DNA from: Ambrosia x helenae
Lineage: Eukaryota > Streptophyta > Magnoliopsida > Asterales > Asteraceae
DNA: 64,000 nt
Assembly (NCBI GenBank): GCA_030844895.1
Contig: CM061233.1
Span: forward strand, 54,551,453 to 54,615,452
Reading direction: 5' to 3'
The notes under the pieces were generated by a model, which saw nothing but the letters and a program-made list of their open reading frames with translations, was not told the DNA's origin and ran no database searches. Shown here piece after piece: positions 57,102-64,000 of the stretch; positions within the stretch are counted from its first letter, which is position 1; every line of letters starts with the position of its first letter. A program made the position numbers and the translations under genes.

Positions 57102-60081
57102 TTAACAAGTATCACGGGATTGACACCCCGCAGAAGTAGATTTCCTGTCAATGTCACAACCTCCAAAATCGCTGTCAGAAAACGCATGTAAATCAAAAGG
57201 AGAATCCTTAGGATACCAAAGACCGAATCTGGGTTTCCCCTTAAGGTATCTAAAGATTCTCTTGACAGCATGTATATGAGAAATTCGAGGATTAGCCTGA
57301 TAACGTGCGCATTGACACACTGCGAACATGATGTCTGGTCTGCTAGCAGTCAGATACATTAGCGAACCAATCATTGAACGATAGAGTGTTTCTTCTACGG
57401 CCTCCCCGTCCAGATCTTGAGTGAGACCTGGTCTTTCAGACATTGGTGTGTCGGCTGGCTTGATATCATTGAAGTTGAATTTTGCAAGAATGTCGTCCAC
57501 ATATTTTCCTTGGTGAATCAGGATACCCTTGGAATTCTGACGAACCTGCAAACCTAAGAAAAAGGTCATTTCACCAAGAGCACTCATCTCAAACTGCTTT
57601 TTCATCACTTCTTCAAATTCTTTACACAGAGCATCATTTGTAGAGCCAAAAATGATATCGTCCACATAAATTTGCACCAGAATACGATCTTCATTTACTA
57701 TCTTGACGAATAGAGTCTGATCAATAACACCGCGAGTGTATCCATTTGCAAGCAAGTGTTCAGTCAAGGTAGCATACCAAGCACGCGGTGCCTGATGTAA
57801 CCCATACAACGCTTTGTCGAGCTTGTACACATGCTCTGGATACTTTGGATTTGTAAAACCTGGTGGTTGACCAACATAAACTTCTTGCTTCACTGTTCCA
57901 TAGAGGAACACAGTTTTAACATCCATTTGATAGACAGTAAATCCTTTAAATGACGCGTATGCAAGAAAAATTCTGATTGCTTCCAATCTCGCCACCGGTG
58001 CATATACTTCATCATAGTCGAGTCCTTCAATCTGTCTGAACCCTTGCACGACTAACCTAGCTTTGTTTCTGATAATGACCCCGCTATCATCTCTTTTGTT
58101 TCTGTAGACCCATCTTGTGCCAAGTGGTCGTTTTCCCGGAGGTAATTCAACTAACTTCCAAACTTTCAATTTCTCAAACTGATTCAATTCATCTTGCATT
58201 GCATCAACCCAACTTGGTTCTTTCATGGCCGTAGCGGTTGACTTTGGCTCAATTTGAGAAATGAAACACGAATACAAACATCTGTTGATGTCACCAGTTT
58301 GGCTCCTTGTGAGAACGCCTGCGTCTACTGGACCAATGATGTTTTCTAGTGGGTGGTCTCGTTGAATGCTAGTGGGAATGACAATGTCTAGAACTGAGGA
58401 GGCTCCAGGGAGAACTGTGATACTACCTGCTGCAGGCTCTTCCATAGAATCATGATCATTTGCGACTGCATCATTATGCTCCACCATGCAATCGGTAGGA
58501 ATGGGGTCATGGAATGTGTGAATTGAAGTTTCATCAGACACATTGTCATCATCGGCCTGTGGCATAGAATCTGCGGAAGATATGAATGGTTCGGTAGGAA
58601 CTGAGAGTGGCTGTGGTAATTGAGATGTGGGTGCACCATCCCCCTCATCCGTTGCATTATCAGTCATGGAGGATGAGGATCCAGCAGTGAAAGTTGAGGA
58701 ATCTGCAAAACCTGTATTTACACTACTAGAGACATCATCAAAAATATGAAAAGATCGAAAGAGAGATTCATAGTCAAACAACCAATCGGGGCCCACTCTA
58801 GCATCTGTTGCATTTTCTTCAAGCCAACGTACGTCAAACGACCCTATATGCAGTTTTGCCAGCATAACCGACAAAATAGCAGTCGTCAGCTTTCGCATCA
58901 AACTTTGGTATAGCGTCCAAGTGTAGCAGTGTACATGGACAGCCAAAAGCACGAAAATGCTTGACAGAGGGTTTAGTACCAAACAGCACTTCGTAGGGTG
59001 TTTTCATCCGAGCTTTGTTGACTTGAACTCGGTTTTGCACATAACAGGCTGTGTTGACAGCCTCTGCCCAAAAGAAAGTCGGAAGTTGTGAGTCACACAA
59101 CATTGTGCGGGCAGCTTCAATTAAGGTGCGATTTCTTCTTTCTGCGACTCCATTTTGCTGCGGTGTCCTTGCTGAGCTAAATTGACGGGCAATTCCTTTT
59201 TGAGCACAGTAATAGTTTAACTCAGCATTCTTGAACTCAGTCCCGTTGTCACACCTAATACCCTTCACCTTCAAGTTGGTCTGATTCTCCATCAAAATTA
59301 TAAACTGTTTGACTATTTCTGCAGTTTCACTCTTGTTAGCCAAAAAGAAAACCCAGGTAAAACGTGAGTAATCATCAGTTATTACCAAACAGTAAGCTTT
59401 ACAAGAAATACTGAGTACATTCACTGGGCCAAATAGGTCCATATGAAGTAGCTGCAGTAAGGAATCAATAGTGTTTACCAACTTGGAATAATGTGGTTTT
59501 CGATGATGCTTTCCTCTTGCGCAAGCAACACATTTTTCAATTGTTATAAAGTCACGTACTGGCAAATCCCTTACCAATCCCAGTTTTGCTACTCGGTTCA
59601 GATTCTTAGCATTTGCATGTCCAAGACGACGATGCCAAAGAATAGCAGTATTTTGAGAAACTTTAGAGAAAAGGCATGTGACGTTGTCGGAAGGAGGTTT
59701 GTTCATGTCAATGACATAAGCGTCACCTCGACGATCCGACTTCAGTAAAACCCATTCATCTGGAATGACTACTCCAGGTTTCAATATTAAACAACCTTTA
59801 TCAGTGAAATGAGTTGAGTAGCCATTGTCACAGATTTGTGATACACTAAGCAAACTATGCTTTAATTCAGGAACGTAATTTACCTTATTAAACTGAAGGG
59901 CACCATTTCTTACCGTTCCTCTTTGAGTTATCTGACCTTTCTCACCTCCTGCGAAGGAGACAAATCCACCATTGAAAAATTCAACCTTTGTGAGTTGGGA
60001 CAAGTCTCCTGTCATGTGCCTTGAACAGCCACTATTAATGTACCAGAGACGAATGATAGTCCTCCACAGCCGTTCCTGCAC
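57102..60081 (-). pseudogene. Pol of the second copia element: protease, integrase, RT, truncated RNase H
   Basis: The protease-like INSGCSRHMTG has Asn in place of the catalytic Asp. Integrase has HRRLGHANAKNLN...CVACARGK, HMDLFGP, CDNGTEF and the catalytic-Glu region ERRNRTLIE. A frameshift near 58840 joins it to RT (57102-58982 frame) with KARLVVQGFRQ, YQMDVKTVFL and the catalytic YVDDIIFGS. RNase H begins DSDFGGCDIDRKSTSAGCQ but stops there: the rest of RNase H is deleted and the third-ORF remnant follows at once. Inactive. Confidence 0.85.
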
Positions 60082-60092
60082 ATGATACAGGA

Positions 60093-63000
60093 TTAGTTAG
60101 TCATAGGTACCCAGGCCATAGTCGTTTTGGGTACACCATTGGTATCTGCATATTGGACTTTTATCCATTGCATGTCAACGTTTGAAACATTTGCACAATA
60201 ATAAGATTTATCATTCACAGAACATGAAGAGCCTACAGACGGGGAAGAGATTGGAATAGAGCATTTTGGCTTCCAGTAAGATTTGAATTTAGAAAACCAT
60301 CTTTTGTTTGAACTAAATGCTGTCATGCTAGGCATAGTCTGAGAATTGAATCTTTTATTAGATTGTTTGATCAGTTTATGTCTATTCCAATCACCATCAG
60401 AAGGCTTCACCTTGGATTTGTCATTCCGCATTGCCTTAGGTTTTTCAACCTGCATAGGCTTGGTATGATTATGATTCCCGTTTGGAGCCTTCTGATGTTT
60501 CCAGCTTGCAAGATTTTGTTGAACAGTTGGACAATTTCTGGCAATATGTCCTGGGATTCCACATGTATAACATGTTTGACGTTTGACATGTGGATCCCCC
60601 TGAGATGTTGCATACTTTCCAGGCTCGGAAAGCTTGGAGACATTTCTATACCTGTGTGAAGCAGTTTTGGAATAATGAGTCTTTTGTTTTGAAAAGTTCT
60701 GTTTTTTATATTTTGGTAAAACCTGTTTTAGTGGGACATATTTCTCTGTCCTGTCCCTACTTGATTGTTTAACCAAAAGATTTTTCGTTTTATCACAAGC
60801 ATGTGGCAAAATAACAGAATCTGAATGAACAAACAACGAATCAGATGAAAAGTCACAAGGTTTTATGCTCAAAACAAACGAGCCCACACAAATATTGTTG
60901 TCTTTATCAGAAATTGAGAAATCGTTTTTCTGATTTTTATTATTAAATGCAAGTAAATCAGTGTCATCGACTGCCTCCCCATCATCTACCCAATCCTCAA
61001 CAATCACATTTTCTGCACAAGAATCAACCAAATTAGTAATGTTCTCATTGTTAGTAACATTTAAGCAATTTTCTGTGCAAAAGTTTTCATCCACAGAAGA
61101 AGTGGGAGATTCAGAAGATATTGAGCATGTTTGTTCTGAATTAAATGAGCTTGAAGTGGACACAGAGATACATTCACTTTCTTTTAGCATGTCTTCAGAT
61201 GATTCTTTGGTCTCACATGACTGATGACTGGATGAGTCGGTCTTTTCTGAGTCTAAATCAGATTCAGACTCAGGTGCAGTCTTTTTTGAATCATCTGAAT
61301 GAGGCTCAGAGTTGGTCAGATGATTTTCACTTTCTGCTATTTGCTTTAGACAGAGTTCTCTAATTTGCTTCATGAAATCAAACTCATAGTTTACACTAGA
61401 GTTTTGCTGAGTGGATGAATCAGAAATTTGGTCTTTTTCTTTTAAATCTTCATGTTTAGATTCTCTAGACACTCCTACGAATTCATCTGATTCAGATGAG
61501 GATGGAACCTCATCTTTGCTAGCCTCAAAAACTCTGTCCACCTCTTTATTTTTCTCATAATTTAGTGTCTCAGTCTGCTTTGAAACATCTTGAGGCTTAA
61601 CAAATGTTTTTGAGGGAGCCATCTCTGGGTTAGATTGTTGTTGTTTGGGTTTAGAGATTCTAATTGGGATCGATGCAGGTTTAGTAATTTCAACTTGATC
61701 CCTTGATGGTCGAATGGTTGGCTCTTCTATTGGTGGACCATATCCTTTCAAAGGAAGAGCCAACAGTTCTTCATTTGACATAGGAATTGAAGAATAGTTT
61801 TCATTGAAAGGTGGAGGAATTTCCACAAATCCAATTCCCTTATTCCTCACGTCCTTTGGTCTGAACCTTAACTGGGTATTGATCATTTTTTCAACTTTAG
61901 GACTAGAACAGTCAAATTTTTTAAAATGAAAATCTGCATTTTCAAATTTTGATTTTAAGTCGATCAATTCCGTGGTCAAGGTGTCAGAAAGTCGTTTGAA
62001 GTGCAAGTATTGACATTTATGATCACTCACCTCCTGATGCAAACGCTTGATATCGAGTTTTTGTTTTTCGACCATTTCTTTATAAGAGTTAAATTTCTTT
62101 TTAATGTCCCAAGAGGCCATTTTTTCATATTCAAGCTGTTTGAATGCGGAGAGAGTTTCTTCCCTAAAACCCTTAATCTTTCGTTTGCACCTTTCAGTGC
62201 AACATGATTCGGCTAAAGTTTCGGAAAATACCTCAGCTGCGGACGGAATATAGTCATCATCCATTTGTGCCATGAGAGCCTTGTACACAGTATCTTCAAC
62301 AATTTTAAGATCTTCCATCTGAGAAGACCAATCCCATCCCCCTCCTGATTGAACAACCATTGCCTTGTTGGAGTTAGAGGACTCAGATCTAGTGTGAGTG
62401 GTAGGTGATTGATTTCCTTGAGTAGCATTTGATGAGGCAGCTGCAGGAGTAGAATTGTCTCCTTCTCTTTTTGGCTTGGTACATTCACGAGCAAAATGTC
62501 CAAGTTCATCGCAGTTGTAACAGCGCATCTTCATCTTGTCCCAACCCAGTTTCTTTGATGGGTTTTCCCACACATTTCTACCGGTCTTCTTTCTAAACTT
62601 GTTGGCTCTATGCACCACCATAGCTATCTGCCAAGTCAGGTCCATTTCTTCAATGTCATCTTGATTAACGTCATTTAAGTCACATGCTCCAACATCTTTT
62701 GATGTAAGTTGACCTGTCAGAAATGCGTTATAACAGTTCATAAATCCTGCAAATAAGCCTAGATTATTTTCAAGCTCCTTTGGAATTTTAACTACTGACT
62801 GAGTTGTTGTTGAAGAATGTGAAGCAGATGATGAGGATCCAGCATTAGTGATTGCAGAAGAAGCAGGCACAGCTGACCCTTTTGAAGCACTGGGTGCAAA
62901 CATAGGTGGATACGAGGAGCCACTTGCTGGATAAGAGTACAATGATGGACGCGGAGTTTCTTGCTGAGACATTAAAGCATTGTTGGGTGTTGCAATGATT

Positions 63001-63764
63001 GCATTGTTGTAACTGGCAGTCTGAGTCATGTAACGTTGTCTGTCATCAAGGTCATAGGATTTGATCAAAGAGATGGTCTCAGAAAGAGTGAGTCTTGCTA
63101 GATCTTTAGTTCTCTTGATGAGGGTGACATTTGAATCCCAACTCCTTGGAAGAGTATTGAGTAGCTTTTTGTTCATGACTGAGTTGTCTACCCTCATATC
63201 GTTTGCCTTCATTTCACTCACTAATGCCACGAAACGCTGGATCTGACTTTCAAGTGATTCTCCTGGAATGTGATTGAAGGCGTTAAACTTTTGACTCAGC
63301 ATCTCCCTCCTGCTTTCCTTCATTTCTTCATTTCCCTCATACAAATTTTCAAGAGCTTCCCAAAGTTCTTTGGCAGTGGCATTGTCTAGAACTCCAATTG
63401 ATACTTCAGGTGACAGTGCTTGATGAAGGTAAGCCATTGCCCTCTCATCAACGTCCTTTTTCTCTCGATCTTCATCGGTGTACATAGTCGATGGCTTGAT
63501 TGCAATGTCTCCAGTTGTTTCATTGGTCACATAGGTGATCACACATGGTCCATTCTGAATAGATCGTAGAGCCTTTGCATCTTTAATCTTCATGACTTGA
63601 ATGAACCTGAACTTCCACTCAGAATAGGACATCCCAAGTTGGAGAACAGGTATTTTCTGATGTGTGCCAATGAGAGATTCCATAGCTTTGTCCAATTGAG
63701 CAGCCACAAGTAGTTGATCAGTATGTAGTCCATTCAAATTTCCCTGATTAACAATTTGGTCCAT
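60093..63764 (-). CDS. Gag of the second copia element, 1,223 aa, open
   Basis: ATG at 63764 (MDQIVNQGNLNG) to TAA at 60093-60095, uninterrupted. UBN2-type capsid domain at about residues 45-240 (MSYSEWKFRFIQVM, ATAKELWEALENLYEG). First zinc knuckle CYNCDELGHFAREC near residue 413, a long Ser/Glu/Asp-rich middle with a coiled region (about 520-600), and a second knuckle CYTCGIPGHIARNC near residue 1063. The tail ends AWVPMTN, as in the first element (AWVPRKN). It would form particles and bind RNA. It is the only full-length gag in the window. Confidence 0.85.
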   Translation of the reverse strand: MDQIVNQGNLNGLHTDQLLVAAQLDKAMESLIGTHQKIPVLQLGMSYSEWKFRFIQVMKIKDAKALRSIQNGPCVITYVTNETTGDIAIKPSTMYTDEDREKKDVDERAMAYLHQALSPEVSIGVLDNATAKELWEALENLYEGNEEMKESRREMLSQKFNAFNHIPGESLESQIQRFVALVSEMKANDMRVDNSVMNKKLLNTLPRSWDSNVTLIKRTKDLARLTLSETISLIKSYDLDDRQRYMTQTASYNNAIIATPNNALMSQQETPRPSLYSYPASGSSYPPMFAPSASKGSAVPASSAITNAGSSSSASHSSTTTQSVVKIPKELENNLGLFAGFMNCYNAFLTGQLTSKDVGACDLNDVNQDDIEEMDLTWQIAMVVHRANKFRKKTGRNVWENPSKKLGWDKMKMRCYNCDELGHFARECTKPKREGDNSTPAAASSNATQGNQSPTTHTRSESSNSNKAMVVQSGGGWDWSSQMEDLKIVEDTVYKALMAQMDDDYIPSAAEVFSETLAESCCTERCKRKIKGFREETLSAFKQLEYEKMASWDIKKKFNSYKEMVEKQKLDIKRLHQEVSDHKCQYLHFKRLSDTLTTELIDLKSKFENADFHFKKFDCSSPKVEKMINTQLRFRPKDVRNKGIGFVEIPPPFNENYSSIPMSNEELLALPLKGYGPPIEEPTIRPSRDQVEITKPASIPIRISKPKQQQSNPEMAPSKTFVKPQDVSKQTETLNYEKNKEVDRVFEASKDEVPSSSESDEFVGVSRESKHEDLKEKDQISDSSTQQNSSVNYEFDFMKQIRELCLKQIAESENHLTNSEPHSDDSKKTAPESESDLDSEKTDSSSHQSCETKESSEDMLKESECISVSTSSSFNSEQTCSISSESPTSSVDENFCTENCLNVTNNENITNLVDSCAENVIVEDWVDDGEAVDDTDLLAFNNKNQKNDFSISDKDNNICVGSFVLSIKPCDFSSDSLFVHSDSVILPHACDKTKNLLVKQSSRDRTEKYVPLKQVLPKYKKQNFSKQKTHYSKTASHRYRNVSKLSEPGKYATSQGDPHVKRQTCYTCGIPGHIARNCPTVQQNLASWKHQKAPNGNHNHTKPMQVEKPKAMRNDKSKVKPSDGDWNRHKLIKQSNKRFNSQTMPSMTAFSSNKRWFSKFKSYWKPKCSIPISSPSVGSSCSVNDKSYYCANVSNVDMQWIKVQYADTNGVPKTTMAWVPMTN

Positions 63765-63838
63765 TTCTTTCTTGCGATGAAATCTTCCTTGATCTTCTCC
63801 TTTTTGATACCGAACCGAGCCTTCGTGAGACTACTTAG

Positions 63839-63850
63839 GCTCTGATACCA
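63839..63850 (-). other. PBS of the second copia element
   Basis: The minus strand reads TGGTATCAGAGC, initiator tRNA-Met type, 2 bp inside the LTR start at 63853. Confidence 0.95.
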
Positions 63851-63852
63851 AT

Positions 63853-64000
63853 TGTAAGTCCAAGATCTTCTCTACCGGGTATCAAACCAACCACTCAATG
63901 GATGCGGAATATCGATTGAATGGTGAAGAACAAGAAAGAGACTTAGAATGGAATGATTATATTATCAAGTGCACACGTCTTCTAAAGAGACGTCTGGTAC
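63853..64000 (-). repeat. 5' LTR of the second copia element, partial
   Basis: The first 148 plus-strand bases match 54034 onward without visible difference. The LTR continues beyond the window. Confidence 0.9.

Larger units (their letters stand above)
54034..64000 (-). mobile_element. Second Sirevirus-like copia element (5' LTR cut by window edge)
   Basis: The 3' LTR is 54034-54368 and the 5' LTR starts at 63853 and leaves the window. The 148 bp that can be compared appear identical. Minus-strand order: 5' LTR, tRNA-Met PBS, gag with two zinc knuckles, protease, integrase, RT, truncated RNase H, third ORF, PPT, 3' LTR. Inserted 24 bp from the hAT target duplication. The coding region is broken by frameshifts, stops and a deletion. 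Confidence 0.9.

Overview
The window looks like nuclear DNA of a flowering plant, most likely a eudicot and probably of the daisy family (Asteraceae). The evidence is an intron-rich LON2 gene, plant LTR-retrotransposon lineages (Ty3/gypsy Tekay/Del-, Tat-, Athila- and Reina-like; Ty1/copia Sirevirus-like), a plant tRNA-derived SINE, an RTE-type LINE and hAT/MITE elements. The family-level placement is an inference from how the retroelement proteins look to me. Most of the window is transposable-element sequence, and LON2 is the only clear, apparently intact host gene.

Layout. (1) 1-4862: minus-strand Ty3/gypsy (Tekay/Del-like) 5' part, with protease and gag remnants, a tRNA-Met PBS and a 2.9-kb LTR. 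(2) 4863-14297: a patchwork of truncated elements. It holds an Athila-type LTR remnant, a plus-strand Tat-like LTR with the start of gag, a MITE, an Athila LTR containing a GGT microsatellite that encloses a mosaic of 18S and 25S rDNA pieces, a Reina-like gag, and possible 3' exons of a host gene. (3) 14298-41142: a complete minus-strand Tat-type gypsy element with 588-bp LTRs and target duplication GGTGG. It carries an antisense accessory gene with introns. That gene's last exon is interrupted by (4) 18819-33986: a complete plus-strand Sirevirus-like copia element with 517/516-bp LTRs and target duplication AATAC. It has gag, pol and a large third ORF. (5) 41357-46770: LON2, the peroxisomal Lon protease, minus strand, 16 exons, PTS1 ending SRL; the Tat element landed about 215 bp beyond its stop codon. 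(6) 47124-47437: a dimeric SINE with a 14-bp target duplication. (7) 48327-54001: an hAT-like TIR element with 8-bp target duplication TTCTAAAG. It contains a captured kinase exon, a solo-type LTR, a LINE and a tandem repeat. (8) 54034-end: a second Sirevirus-like copia element, minus strand, truncated by the window edge.

Most notable signals. The first copia element carries a family of short hairpins (arms ACNTTCG / CGAANGT, 22-24 bp apart) in its LTRs, leader and pre-third-ORF region. The N position covaries between the arms. Both copia elements carry a related third ORF of unknown function downstream of pol. In the first element the ORF's ATG directly follows a strong 3' splice-site-like sequence, similar to one at the gag/pol boundary of both elements. 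LTR pairs are almost identical although the coding regions are broken, which suggests recent movement with help from other copies.

Exon boundaries and reading frames were worked out by eye. LTR boundaries with target duplications are firm; boundaries of the truncated elements are approximate.
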